Shown piece after piece: positions 8,102-16,821 of a stretch of DNA of 64,000 nucleotides. A model generated the notes under the pieces. It was not told where the DNA came from. It made no database searches and saw only the letters and a list, made by a program, of their open reading frames with translations. The first letter of the stretch is position 1, and each line of letters opens with the position of its first letter. Source of the stretch: Belnapia sp. F-4-1 (GTDB lineage: Bacteria; Pseudomonadota; Alphaproteobacteria; Acetobacterales; Acetobacteraceae); NCBI RefSeq assembly GCF_000802185.1, contig NZ_KN676113.1:1880819-1944818 (forward strand), written 5' to 3'. Both the position numbers and the translations under genes were made by a program.

Positions 8102-9103
8102 TCAGACCCCGTAATACTCGCGGAACCACGCGACGAAGCGGGTGACGCCGGTGGGAACGTCGGTGGTCGGGTGGTAGCCGGTCAGCGCCTGGAGCAGGCT
8201 GGAATCGGCCCAGGTCTTCAGCACCTCGCCGGGCTGCATGTCCATCATGTTGCGCTCGGCGGCGCGGCCGGTCGCCTGCTCGATGGCGGCGATGAATTCC
8301 AGCAGCCGCACCGGGTTGGCGTTGCCGATGTTCACCAGGCGGTAGGGGGCGACGGGGCTCAGCGAGTCGCCGGGGCCGGCCGGCTTGCCGATTTCCGGCC
8401 GGCAAGGGACGAGGCGGATGATGGCCTCGACCAGGTCGTCCACATAGGTGAAGTCCCGCTCCATCAGGCCGTGGTTGTAGACGTCGATCGGGCGGCCGCG
8501 GAGGATGGCGTCGGTGAATTTGAACAGCGCCATGTCCGGCCGGCCCCAGGGACCGTAGACGGTGAAGAAGCGGAAAGCCGTCGTCGGCTGCTGCCAGAGA
8601 TGGGCATAGCTGTGGGCAATGTTCTCGGTGGCCAGCTTGGTGGCGGCGTAGATGTTGAGCGGGGTCGCCACCGCATCCGTCTCGCGGAAGGGCATGGACG
8701 TATTGGCGCCGTAGGCGGAGCTGGTGGAGGCGACCAGCAGGTGCTGCACCGGGTGGTGGCGGCAGGCCTCGGCCAGGGCATAGGAGGCGACGACGTTGTT
8801 GTGGATGTAGCTTTCCGGGTGCTCCATCGCGTAGCGCACGCCGGCCTGGGCGGCGAGGTGGATGACGACCTCGGGCGCCTCCTCCCGCATCACCGTGGCG
8901 AGGCGGGCGGCGTCGGCGAGGTCGAGGATCAGCGGCCTGAAGCCGGCGGATTGGGCGAGCCGGGCATGGCGGGCCTCCTTCAGCCGCAGGTCGTAATAGG
9001 GGACCATGGCGTCGATGCCGGTGACGGCATGGCCTTCGGCCAGCAGGCGGTGGGCGAGGTGGAAGCCGATGAAGCCGGCGGTGCCGGTGACCAGGAATTT
9101 CAT
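8102..9103 (-). CDS. NAD-dependent epimerase, UDP-glucuronate 4-epimerase type
   Basis: A 333-residue extended SDR. The Rossmann motif TGTAGFIG is at residues 6-13, and the active-site Tyr/Lys pair sits in IYAATKLATEN. Two further stretches, MVPYYDLRLKEARHARL and YGPWGRPDMALFKF with MERDFTYVDDLVEA, are characteristic of UDP-glucuronate 4-epimerases that make UDP-galacturonate for surface polysaccharides. The ATG at 9103 places the glycine-rich loop at the usual distance from the N terminus. The gene is divergent from the AGE-family gene across 153 bp. The specificity is well supported by motifs but not proved. Confidence 0.87.
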   Translation of the reverse strand: MKFLVTGTAGFIGFHLAHRLLAEGHAVTGIDAMVPYYDLRLKEARHARLAQSAGFRPLILDLADAARLATVMREEAPEVVIHLAAQAGVRYAMEHPESYIHNNVVASYALAEACRHHPVQHLLVASTSSAYGANTSMPFRETDAVATPLNIYAATKLATENIAHSYAHLWQQPTTAFRFFTVYGPWGRPDMALFKFTDAILRGRPIDVYNHGLMERDFTYVDDLVEAIIRLVPCRPEIGKPAGPGDSLSPVAPYRLVNIGNANPVRLLEFIAAIEQATGRAAERNMMDMQPGEVLKTWADSSLLQALTGYHPTTDVPTGVTRFVAWFREYYGV

Positions 9104-9256
9104 GGCGGCCTCATCTCTTTCGCTGCGTGACGGAGCTGTGTCGGACGAGTCCAGGGCGAGGGCAAGCCGCAGAAACGTTGCCGATGCCGGCGGCTTTGGC
9201 CATGGTGCTTCGACCCGGATGCAGGAGCGGCCACCCCCGATGCCGGATAGCCCAGC

Positions 9257-10387
9257 GTGAGCGTGGAGCGGGATCTGGCCCGGTGGATGAAGGGCACCGT
9301 GCTGCCCTACTGGGCCACCGAGGGATACGACGCGGCGGCCGGGCTGTTCCAGGAGCGGCTGTTTCCCGATGGCCGGCCCGATGCCGGCGCCGTCCGGCGG
9401 GTGCGGGTGCAGGCACGGCAAATCTATGTCTATGCGCATGCGGCCGTCATCGGCTGGTATCCCGCCGGGGCAGGGCTGGCGCTCCGGACCTTCGACCGCC
9501 TGGTCGGGATCGCTCACGCACCCGATGGGCAGGGCGGCTTCGCCCACAGCGTCACGCCGGAGGGGCAGGTCGTCAGTCCGCTGCGCGACGCCTATGACCA
9601 TGCCTTCCTCGTGCTCGCCTGCGCCTGGCTGCTGCGGGCAACGGGGGAGACCAGGATCCGGGACGTGCTGGAGGCTGTGCTCGGCTTCGTCGATGCACGG
9701 ATGACGGCGGCGGATGGCAGCCTTCTGGAGGGTGTCCCACCCAGCCTGCCGCGGCGGCAGAACCCGCAGATGCATTGGTACGAGGCGATGCTGGCACTGA
9801 TGGAAGCCGGCTTCCCAGGTGCGGCGGAGCGGGCGGCGCGGCACCGGGCGCTGTTCGAAACGCGGTTCTACGATGCGGCGACGGGAAGCCTCGGCGAGTA
9901 TTTCACCGATGACTGGGCGCCGGCGCCGGGCCTCGACGGGCGCATCCTGGAGCCGGGCCACCATGCCGAATGGGCCTGGCTGCTACGCCGGCACCAGGCG
10001 CTGGCCGGCCTGCCGCACAGTCCGGTCGCGGGCGACTTGCTGGCCACTGCGATGCGCTGGGTGGAGCCGGAGACGGGGCTGCTGGTCGACGAGGTCCTGC
10101 GCGGCGGCGATGTGCATCGCGGCACGCGGCGAACCTGGCTGCAGACGGAACTCGCCAAGGCCTGGCTGTCGGAGGCGGAATTCGGCTCCGCCGGAGCGGC
10201 AGAACAGGCGCGCCGGGCACTGGCGGCGTTGGACCGTTACTTCCTGCGCCGGCCTGTCGAGGCGGGTTGGCTGGACCGTGTCGATGAAGGCGGCCGGCCG
10301 ATGCCAGGATTGGTTCCAGCGAGCGCCCTCTACCACGTCTTCCTCGTCCTGGCCGAGGCGGAGCGCGTCCTGGGTGGCCGGGACTGA
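9257..10387 (+). CDS. AGE-family sugar isomerase/epimerase
   Basis: A 376-residue all-alpha (alpha6/alpha6 barrel) protein of the N-acylglucosamine 2-epimerase / mannose isomerase family. Recognisable stretches are RVRVQARQIYVYAHA, YDHAFLVLACAWLLRATG, NPQMHWYEAMLALMEAG and EPGHHAEWAWLLRRH, which hold the conserved His and Arg residues of the barrel centre. Relatives interconvert mannose/fructose, glucose/mannose derivatives or GlcNAc/ManNAc; which one applies here is unknown. Translation starts at GTG (9257). It is divergent from the UDP-sugar epimerase, so both may serve polysaccharide precursor metabolism. The region behind it carries a broken gene. Confidence 0.85.
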   Translation: MSVERDLARWMKGTVLPYWATEGYDAAAGLFQERLFPDGRPDAGAVRRVRVQARQIYVYAHAAVIGWYPAGAGLALRTFDRLVGIAHAPDGQGGFAHSVTPEGQVVSPLRDAYDHAFLVLACAWLLRATGETRIRDVLEAVLGFVDARMTAADGSLLEGVPPSLPRRQNPQMHWYEAMLALMEAGFPGAAERAARHRALFETRFYDAATGSLGEYFTDDWAPAPGLDGRILEPGHHAEWAWLLRRHQALAGLPHSPVAGDLLATAMRWVEPETGLLVDEVLRGGDVHRGTRRTWLQTELAKAWLSEAEFGSAGAAEQARRALAALDRYFLRRPVEAGWLDRVDEGGRPMPGLVPASALYHVFLVLAEAERVLGGRD

Positions 10388-10542
10388 GAGAAACCGTTCT
10401 GGATTGAACGCCCGCGGGAAACCGGGCGAGTTGTACGTGAGCCGAACTGCCGTCCCCGCAAGTCGATAAATAAACTTTTGCGTGAACTGCGTCTACATTT
10501 CATGGTGCCGGCAATCGAGTCGACCGTTGCGCCTAATCAGGA

Positions 10543-11328
10543 AGTGCGCGGCAGGCGGCCTCGGTCAAGGAGCAGATCGAAGGCTACAACCGCCTGCTGA
10601 GCCAGGGCTATGCCTCGCGCTTCCTGGTGCTGAATCTGCAACAACAGGAGGCGGGGTTCGTCGCCATCATCGGCTAGGCGGAGGCACAGGAGGCGCAACT
10701 CCGCGAGGGCATCGCCCAGGGGGAGCGACAGCTGACCAGCATCCGGCTGCAACGGCTCTCCGACATCGCCACCGACATCCGGGCGACCGAGGCGGACATC
10801 GCCACGGCTCGGCAGCAGCTCCGCACGGCGGAGGACGTGCTGGCGCGGCGCGAGGTGCTGGCGCCGGAGGCCGGGCGGGTCACCCATATCCGGGCCTTAA
10901 CGCCCGGAGCGAGCATCAGCGCGGGCGAGCCTGTCCTCGATCTCGTGCCGGCTGAGGACAGGCTGGTGGCCGAGTTGCGGCTCCTGCCGACGGATATCGA
11001 CCAAGTGACGGTCGGGCAGCGGGCAAGGCTGCGGCTGACCGCGCTCCGGCAGCAGAACCCGCCGATGCTGCCGGGCCAAGTGATGACCGTCTCGCCCGAT
11101 CTGCAAAACGACGCTGCCGACCGGACTTACTATCTTGTCCGGGTCGCGCTCGATCCTGGCGCGCTCGACCTCGTGCCGCAGCGTTCGCTCATGGCCGGCA
11201 TGCCGGTTGAGGGCTTCCTGATCGGAGAAAGCCGGACTCCGCTCGGATACTTCTGGGAGCCGGTGCGCAGCTTGGTACGGCGGACGGTGCCGCCGGCGCC
11301 TCCCTCGGAGCTTCGGCCGGGCGCGTGA
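10543..11328 (+). pseudogene. Degraded HlyD-family type I secretion adaptor (5'-truncated, in-frame amber stop)
   Basis: Read in one frame, this stretch matches the coiled-coil and C-terminal half of HlyD/PrtE-type membrane fusion proteins. It begins EQIEGYNRLLSQGYASRFLVL, is interrupted by TAG at 10675-10677 where a coiled-coil residue is expected, and resumes with a long heptad region. It then reaches LAPEAGRVTHIRALTPGASISAGEPVLDLVP, DIDQVTVGQRARLRL and a normal end with the family-typical ESRTPLGYFWEP. The N-terminal membrane anchor is missing and a TAA at 10534 closes the frame upstream. A GTG at 10837 could start a 163-residue remnant. No ABC transporter or TolC partner is nearby. This is a relic, not a working adaptor. 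Confidence 0.8.
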
Positions 11329-11669
11329 GCGGCGGCCGTGTGCTGCGATTACTCGTCGAAAGTGGCAGCGACGCCTTCAAGCAGGGGGGCGCGTCCATGC
11401 TGCGGCGGTAGGATGGGCCCGGGACATCGGGACCACCCCCAATGACAGGCGCTGGACGGCGACGGGCCCCGATAGTCCGATGCTCCGCCAACCGGAGAAT
11501 GCCGAGGGCAGCGGGACCGCGTGCCGGTACCTGACGGCGCCTTCCGGACGCCGGGGACCGCAGGGTCGCAAAGCGGCTGGGGTATGGTTCCGGGACCCAT
11601 CTTGCGCAAACATGGCGCCCGCCAAAGTCCGGGCAACCGGAAGGCGGCCATGCTGGGAGGATAACATCA
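11329..11669. other. Intergenic stretch, 341 bp, no gene seen
   Basis: No reading frame with recognisable coding character was found on either strand between the HlyD remnant and the Bug receptor. The last bases carry a GGGAGG ribosome-binding site for the receptor gene. I saw no convincing promoter or hairpin; the stretch may be further debris from the decayed secretion locus. Confidence 0.5.
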
Positions 11670-12650
11670 ATGAACACGGTCTCCATCGGCCGTCGCTCGG
11701 CGCTGGGTGCCGCGCTGGCCACGACGGTGCTCGCCTGTCCGGCCATCGGCCAAGGGCGCTTCCCCAATCGGCCGGTGCGGTTCCTGATCCCCTGGGCACC
11801 CGGAGGCACGCTCGACGCCTTCATCCGCCTGCAGGCCGAGCTGTTCCAGCAGGATACCGGCCAGACGCTGATCATCGAGAACCGGCCGGGCGCCCGGGGC
11901 ACGCTGGCCGCTCAGTTCCTGCTCACCCAGGCACGGCCCGACGGCTACACCATCGCCCACCACCATCTCTCGGTCATCCGGCATCCCTTCCTGACGAAGC
12001 GGCCGACCTGGGACCCGGTGAACGACTTCACCTATATCATGCAGCAAACGGGGTTCGTCTTCGGCCATGTGGTGCATCCGGCGTCGGGCTGGAACACGCT
12101 GGCCGACATGTTCGCCGAAGCACGCCGGCGCCCGGGCGAGCTCACCTACGGCACCTCCGGCATCGCAACCTCCAACCACCTGGCCATGGAGGAGCTGTGC
12201 GAGAAGGAAGGCGTGCAGATGACGCATGTGCCCTACCGCGGCACCTCGGAGAACATCACCGCCGTGCTGGCCCGGCAACTGGACTGCATCGCCAACTCCA
12301 ACTCCTGGGCCCCGGTCGTCGAGACGGGGCAGTTGCGGCTGCTGGCTGTCTGGACGAAGGAGAGGCTGCGCAGCTTCCTCCAGGCGCCGACGCTGCTGGA
12401 GCTTGGCTACGGCATGGTGGTGACCTCGCCCTACGGCGTCGCCGGGCCGAAGGGCATGGACCCTGAGGTGACCGAGGCGCTGCACCAGGCCTTCCGGAAA
12501 ACGCAGTCTCATCCGCGGGTTCAGGAGTTCATGGCGAGCAACGACATGCCGAATGAGTATCTCGGCCCCGCCGACTACACCGCATTCGCCCGCGAACGCG
12601 CCGGGTACGAGCAGCGGATGGTCACCCGGCTGAACCTGTCGATCGACTGA
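11670..12650 (+). CDS. Bug/TctC-family tricarboxylate-type substrate-binding receptor
   Basis: A 326-residue periplasmic receptor. The N terminus MNTVSIGRRSALGAALATT resembles a twin-Arg or Sec signal with cleavage near AIGQG. The mature part has the Bug hallmarks FPNRPVRFLIPWAPGGTLDAF, IIENRPGARGTLAAQ and the TYGTSGIATSNHLAME and VPYRGTSE loops that bind the carboxylate ligand. GGGAGG is 8-9 nt before the ATG. No TctA or TctB membrane component is adjacent, as is usual for orphan Bug receptors in this type of genome. The ligand is unknown. It follows the HlyD relic and converges on the mini-catalase gene. Confidence 0.9.
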   Translation: MNTVSIGRRSALGAALATTVLACPAIGQGRFPNRPVRFLIPWAPGGTLDAFIRLQAELFQQDTGQTLIIENRPGARGTLAAQFLLTQARPDGYTIAHHHLSVIRHPFLTKRPTWDPVNDFTYIMQQTGFVFGHVVHPASGWNTLADMFAEARRRPGELTYGTSGIATSNHLAMEELCEKEGVQMTHVPYRGTSENITAVLARQLDCIANSNSWAPVVETGQLRLLAVWTKERLRSFLQAPTLLELGYGMVVTSPYGVAGPKGMDPEVTEALHQAFRKTQSHPRVQEFMASNDMPNEYLGPADYTAFARERAGYEQRMVTRLNLSID

Positions 12651-12662
12651 GGGGCCCGGGAA

Positions 12663-12689
12663 CCGGAGGCTCGGCGAGCCGGCGTCCGG
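12663..12689. terminator. GC-rich hairpin between convergent genes
   Basis: CCGGA-GGCTC-GGC-GAGCC-GGCG-TCCGG folds into two stacked 5-bp arms with a 4-nt bulge, 13 nt after the receptor stop and between two convergent genes. It has no T-tract, so termination by this hairpin is only likely from its position. Confidence 0.35.
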
Positions 12690-12789
12690 ATCCCTTGCCG
12701 AAGCCCAGGCGTGGACGCCGACGGGGACTGTTCCGGCGGGGCCGCCGCCCTGACAAGGCGAATCGAGGCTGCCGATTCCCGGCCTGGCG

Positions 12790-13785
12790 TTACTGCGGCC
12801 GTGTCCGCTTCGACAGCGACACCGCGTAAGGCGCCGGCCGGGCACGCAGCGTCGGGTCGTCGCTGAACTCGACGCCGGGTGGATTGGCCAGCGCCAGGAA
12901 GCTGATCCGGTCGCAGGCGCCGCCCGGCCCGGCTGCGACCTCGGTGACTGTCAGCCGGCCCACGGTCGCGCGTGGCCGGTCGTCGGGCCATGCGGTGGTC
13001 GGGTCGTTCAGGTCGTCGCCAGCCTGCGGGAAGATCAGCACCATGTCGAAGGTGGCAGGCGCCTGCGCGACCCGGCCCCGCAGCTCATCGGCCAGGAAGT
13101 CGGCCGGCAGGCTGCGCATCTGCTCCTCGCTGAGGCGCTGCGTCCCGGCCACGGGCTCGAACACCCAGCGTGCCGGGCGGACCTCGCCATCGGCGCCGCG
13201 GAAGCGGAAGGTGTTGACCCCCCAATAGGGCGTCGTCGCCCAGCTCGCCGGCGGAGCATTGGCGGCGAGCCACCTTCCCTGCAGCGTGGTCTTCGGGTTC
13301 GCGGCGATGAAGGCGTCGACCGCAGCCTGGTCCGGCCGCCCGGTTGCCGGGTCCGGCCTGCGCACGCGAAGCCCCTCGACCAGTGCCTCGGGCGTGGGCG
13401 CTCCGAAGATGGGGACGGAGATGTTCGCCATGTCCCAGGAGGTGCCGCCGGGCACCTGGAAGCGGATCGAGAGGCCGCGGGTGCTGCGGCTGGTATCGGC
13501 GGCGGCGGGACCACCGCCGACGGCGAAGCGGATGATCGTCGGAATGCGTTGCCCGCCGAAGGTCGGCGAAACCGACAGCCGCGCCCCCTCGGCGGTACCC
13601 TCGAAGAAACCTGAGGCGCAGGTACCCTTGGGGTGGCTCGGGCGATGCGTCCGGATCGGGCCCTGCACACCTTCGAAGGCTTCGATCACCTGCGTCGGGG
13701 TCGGCGCCTGGGCATCGGCCGGAACGGCAACTCCGAGGCCGAGGAGGAGAACTACGACTTGAGCGGTACGAGGGGACATGGGCAT
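12790..13785 (-). CDS. Exported catalase-related peroxidase (SrpA-type mini-catalase)
   Basis: A 331-residue protein with a signal peptide of about 26 residues (VVLLLGLGVAVPADAQA). The rest follows the shortened catalase core: distal histidine in RPSHPKGTCASGFFEGT (H51), SIRFQVPGGTSWDMANISVPIF, YWGVNTFRFRGADG, and a C-terminal DDPTLRARPAPYAVSLSKR in which Y320 is the likely proximal haem ligand. Family members use a b-type haem and act as peroxidases or weak catalases. Export points to the periplasm. The start at 13785 is supported by AAAGGAGG 7 nt upstream. It is divergent from the MFS gene across about 290 bp. Confidence 0.82.
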   Translation of the reverse strand: MPMSPRTAQVVVLLLGLGVAVPADAQAPTPTQVIEAFEGVQGPIRTHRPSHPKGTCASGFFEGTAEGARLSVSPTFGGQRIPTIIRFAVGGGPAAADTSRSTRGLSIRFQVPGGTSWDMANISVPIFGAPTPEALVEGLRVRRPDPATGRPDQAAVDAFIAANPKTTLQGRWLAANAPPASWATTPYWGVNTFRFRGADGEVRPARWVFEPVAGTQRLSEEQMRSLPADFLADELRGRVAQAPATFDMVLIFPQAGDDLNDPTTAWPDDRPRATVGRLTVTEVAAGPGGACDRISFLALANPPGVEFSDDPTLRARPAPYAVSLSKRTRPQ

Positions 13786-14077
13786 GAGCCTTCCTCCTTT
13801 GGCAACTCGCCATAGCATGATGTGGGAAGCGCGGTCGTCCTCGCAACGTGACGTTCGACGAGGCGGGCGGCCTCGGCCAACCAACCAGCTGTGGTGGCGC
13901 CGCATGAGGCGGTCAGGCATGCGAGCCCGGGAACCACGGCGCCGTCTGCACATCACCCAGTTCTTCGTCGGCGACGGTTCGCTTGCGGGACGGGAGTTTG
14001 CTTCGCGGCGCCAATCTGGGACGATGCGAACCGCAGCGGGACCCGGGCCGGCAGGGACCGCGCGGGGAGAAACGCCA
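13786..14077. promoter_or_regulatory. Divergent intergenic region with an 11-bp dyad
   Basis: This gap separates the divergent mini-catalase and MFS genes and must hold both promoters. The only symmetry I noted is AACGT-G-ACGTT at 13845-13855, about 60 bp upstream of the catalase start, a possible regulator site. No gene is seen. Confidence 0.3.
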
Positions 14078-15286
14078 ATGGAACGACACTATGGCTGGGT
14101 CATCGTCGCCGTCGGGGCCTTGATGGGCTGCGTCGGCATGGGGTCGCTGTTCTCCCTCGCCGTCTTCCTCGGTCCCGTTGCCACCGACACTGGCTGGTCG
14201 CGCGCCGGCATTTCCGCATCGATGACGATCGCCTTCCTGGCCATGGGCTTCGGCGGCTTTGGCTGGGGCTGGGTCAGCGACCGCTATGGGCCGCGGATTG
14301 TCGGCATCGCGGGCGGGCTGCTGCTGGGCGCGGGGCTGGTGCTGGCAAGCCGCGCGACGAGCCTGCTGACGTTCCAACTCGCCTATGGCCTGTTCCTCGG
14401 CACGGCGGTCGGCGCCTTCTTCGCGCCCATGATGGCGACGGCCAGCGCGTGGTTCGACCGCCAGCGGGCGCTCGCGGTCTCCCTCGTGTCCGCCGGCCTC
14501 GGGACGGCACCCGTGACGGTCGCGCCCTTCGCCCAATGGCTGCTTTCCAACCATCATTGGCGCAGCTCGCAACTCCTGATGGGGATCATCGCCTGGACGG
14601 TCCTGCTGCCGGCCGCGCTGCTGCTGCGCCGCCCGCCGGTCACGGCCCTGCACCCAGGCGCGGACGCCGCCGCGACAGGCCAGGACTTCACCGCCCGGCA
14701 GGCGCTGGGCTCCCGGCAGTTCGTGGTGCTCGCGGCGACCTTCTTTGCCTGCTGCCTGGCACATGCCGGGCCGATCTTCCACGTCGTAAGCTATGCGATG
14801 GTCTGCGGCTTGTCCGCCGCAGCCGCCGTCAGCGTCTACGGCCTGCAGGGTTTGGCCGGGCTTGGCGGGCGTCTACTTCTGGGCGTGCTCGCCGATCGGC
14901 ATGGGGCCAAGCCTGTGCTGATCGGGGGCTTGCTGCTGCAGGCGCTGGCGATCGGCGCCTTTCTCCCAACCAGCAGCCTCGGCGAGTTCTACGCCGTCGC
15001 CGCGGTGTTCGGCCTCGCCTATGGCGGGGTGATGCCGCTCTACGCGGTGCTCGCGCGTGACTACTTCGGCCCCCGTGTCCTCGGCACGGTGTTCGGCGCG
15101 GCCACCATGGTGTCCTGCCTTGGCATGGCAGCGGGACCCGCGGTCGGTGGGTGGATCTTCGACCGTTTCGGCAGCTATGCGGGGATGCACCTCAGCTCCC
15201 TGGCGATAGGCTTCGGGGCCGTGGCGATCGCCCTTGCCTTTCCGCCCCTGCCTCGGATGCGGCCTGAGCGCCTGAGGCCGGCCTAG
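14078..15286 (+). CDS. Major facilitator superfamily transporter
   Basis: A 402-residue membrane protein with about twelve hydrophobic segments. The loop between helices 2 and 3 has the MFS signature GWVSDRYGPRIVG and the equivalent loop of the second half has LGVLADRHGAKPVL. A start at 14078, after a GGGGAGA box, gives the usual short cytoplasmic N terminus (MERHYGWVIVAVGALMG), a form common in MFS carriers for monocarboxylates and related acids. The substrate is not determinable. It converges on an RraA-like gene, and its neighbours (Bug receptor, RraA-like protein) suggest organic acid use. Confidence 0.88.
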   Translation: MERHYGWVIVAVGALMGCVGMGSLFSLAVFLGPVATDTGWSRAGISASMTIAFLAMGFGGFGWGWVSDRYGPRIVGIAGGLLLGAGLVLASRATSLLTFQLAYGLFLGTAVGAFFAPMMATASAWFDRQRALAVSLVSAGLGTAPVTVAPFAQWLLSNHHWRSSQLLMGIIAWTVLLPAALLLRRPPVTALHPGADAAATGQDFTARQALGSRQFVVLAATFFACCLAHAGPIFHVVSYAMVCGLSAAAAVSVYGLQGLAGLGGRLLLGVLADRHGAKPVLIGGLLLQALAIGAFLPTSSLGEFYAVAAVFGLAYGGVMPLYAVLARDYFGPRVLGTVFGAATMVSCLGMAAGPAVGGWIFDRFGSYAGMHLSSLAIGFGAVAIALAFPPLPRMRPERLRPA

Positions 15287-15430
15287 CGCATCGGCGGCGG
15301 TCGGCGCCTGCCGCGATCCGCAGCTTCCTAGTGCATGGCCTGCCCAATGACGGCACCCCGCCGAATTCCGGGCACCGACCTTCCGGCCGATCCGGGGCGG
15401 AGCATGATGGGCCCGCCCCGTCGCATCGCG

Positions 15431-16159
15431 TCAGGCCTTCGGCTTGGCAGAATAGGCGCCGCCGGCCGCCCGCACCTCGGCCGCGGTCTTCGCGGCGCGC
15501 AGCCGTGCCAGATGCTCGGCCTCGCCGGCCAACATCGTTTCGGCGTTCTGCAGCACCTGGGCGGCGCGCTCGACGGGGAATTTCACCGCGCCGTTCTCGT
15601 CCATGTGGATCAGCTCGCCCGGCGCCACATCCATGCCGCCGACCGAGACCGGCACGTTCACCGCCTGCACCGCCATCTCGCCATGCCCGGCCGTGACGCC
15701 GCCGAGCAGCAACTGGAAGTCGAGCTTGCGGATAGCGTCGACATCGCGCGACGGCCCGTTTGAGAGCAGGCCGATGCAGCCGACCGACATCATGGAGGTC
15801 ACCATGATCTCTCCCGCGAGCCCCGCCTTGCTCATCAGCTCCGGCGGCCATTTCTGCTGGATGACCAGGATGGTCGGCTTCGGCATGGCATCGAGCGCGT
15901 CGATCACGTCCATGAAGCTGAGCCGGCCGCCGTAATTGGGGTCGGGCAGGCCGTAGACGCAGGTGACGGCGTGGCCGATGACCGGCCCCATGTCCGGATA
16001 GATGCAGCGGATCGAGCTATCGGTGTACCAGTTCTCGGTCCATGGGTTGTACAGCCCGAGACAAAGCGGGTTCTTCGGATAGGTCGCCACCACGTTGGTG
16101 ATGGTCGGCGTGTCGATCCGGCGCAGTCCGGCGAAGATGTCGTCCTTGCTGGCTGTCAT
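15431..16159 (-). CDS. RraA-like family protein (possible HMG/CHA-type aldolase)
   Basis: A 242-residue protein of the RraA / 4-hydroxy-4-methyl-2-oxoglutarate aldolase fold. The core signatures are visible: LLSNGPSRDVDAIRKLDFQLL, with the Arg-Asp pair that binds substrate and metal, and VGGMDVAPGELIHMDENGAVKFP. It begins RIDTPTITNVVATYPKN. Family members are either class II pyruvate aldolases of aromatic breakdown or RNase E inhibitors. Length, and the absence of an RNase E neighbour, favour an enzyme or an uncharacterised relative. ATG 16159 follows an AGGGGGA box. A perfect 14-bp palindrome lies 214 bp upstream. Confidence 0.82.
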   Translation of the reverse strand: MTASKDDIFAGLRRIDTPTITNVVATYPKNPLCLGLYNPWTENWYTDSSIRCIYPDMGPVIGHAVTCVYGLPDPNYGGRLSFMDVIDALDAMPKPTILVIQQKWPPELMSKAGLAGEIMVTSMMSVGCIGLLSNGPSRDVDAIRKLDFQLLLGGVTAGHGEMAVQAVNVPVSVGGMDVAPGELIHMDENGAVKFPVERAAQVLQNAETMLAGEAEHLARLRAAKTAAEVRAAGGAYSAKPKA

Positions 16160-16821
16160 GCTGGCCTTTCCCCCTGAGTTGCGCGCGCATGGTCGCCAGC
16201 ACCATGGCGGCCGTCCAGGCCTTCCGCGACCCTCCGGTCGCGGATCTTGCCGCCGGGCAGGGCAGGCTGCGCGGCCAGTCTGTCCGCCGCGGCGCGATGC
16301 CGGGTTCTTCGGGGAGGTGGCTGCCTCCTTTGATCCGCAGGGCCTCGGCGCGACGACTTCCAGTCCAGTCAATCACGAATTCGTGAAGATAGGGGCTGGG
16401 CTTTTGGGCGCCGGAGAAGGGGGCTTGGCACGCTTGATCGCCTGAATCCGGCACGCCAAGGGCCATACCGCTCCGGCTTCTGCTGTCCAAGACCTCGCCC
16501 TGTCCGAGGCCGCCCCCCGTCACCTAAGGAGCCGTCGGGGAGCAGCAGCCCGATCCTGCGGCCAGGACTTTCGGAGCGACCATCGCCAAGGCGCCTCCGC
16601 CTCGTCCTACCCAACCTTTACCGAACTGGCTTTCTCCTTCCCCCTTTTTCTTTTCAGACCAAGGCACCGGCCGGCTCGCTCGCAACCGGGCCGGCGTCGC
16701 GCCCGCCGGCCCGACGGACTCATCGACAGGCAAGGCAAGCGCTGGCCGCGGCGTGCCGCGAGGAAGCTTCGGGGCCGGCCAGTTGCCGCGGCGCCCCGTC
16801 CGGGCTATCCGCCGGGGCGCG
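16160..16821. other. Long divergent intergenic region, 662 bp, no gene recognised
   Basis: Between the divergent RraA-like and zapE genes I find no frame with convincing coding character on either strand. It contains a perfect 14-bp palindrome (16373-16386) and a 25-nt pyrimidine-only tract (16630-16654), and presumably both promoters. A decayed gene or a small RNA cannot be excluded by reading. Confidence 0.5.
16373..16386. promoter_or_regulatory. Perfect 14-bp palindrome, operator-like
   Basis: TCACGAATTCGTGA is identical on both strands and has an AT centre in otherwise GC-rich DNA. It lies 214 bp upstream of the RraA-like gene in an oversized divergent gap. Such even palindromes are typical sites for GntR-, IclR- or MarR-type dimers; which protein would bind is unknown, and no regulator gene is adjacent. 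Confidence 0.4.

Noticed and set aside
10482-10955. A 157-residue plus-strand frame overlapping the HlyD relic
   Set aside because: It runs in a different frame from the clear HlyD homology and has no family resemblance; its Gly/Ala/Arg bias is typical of a shadow frame.
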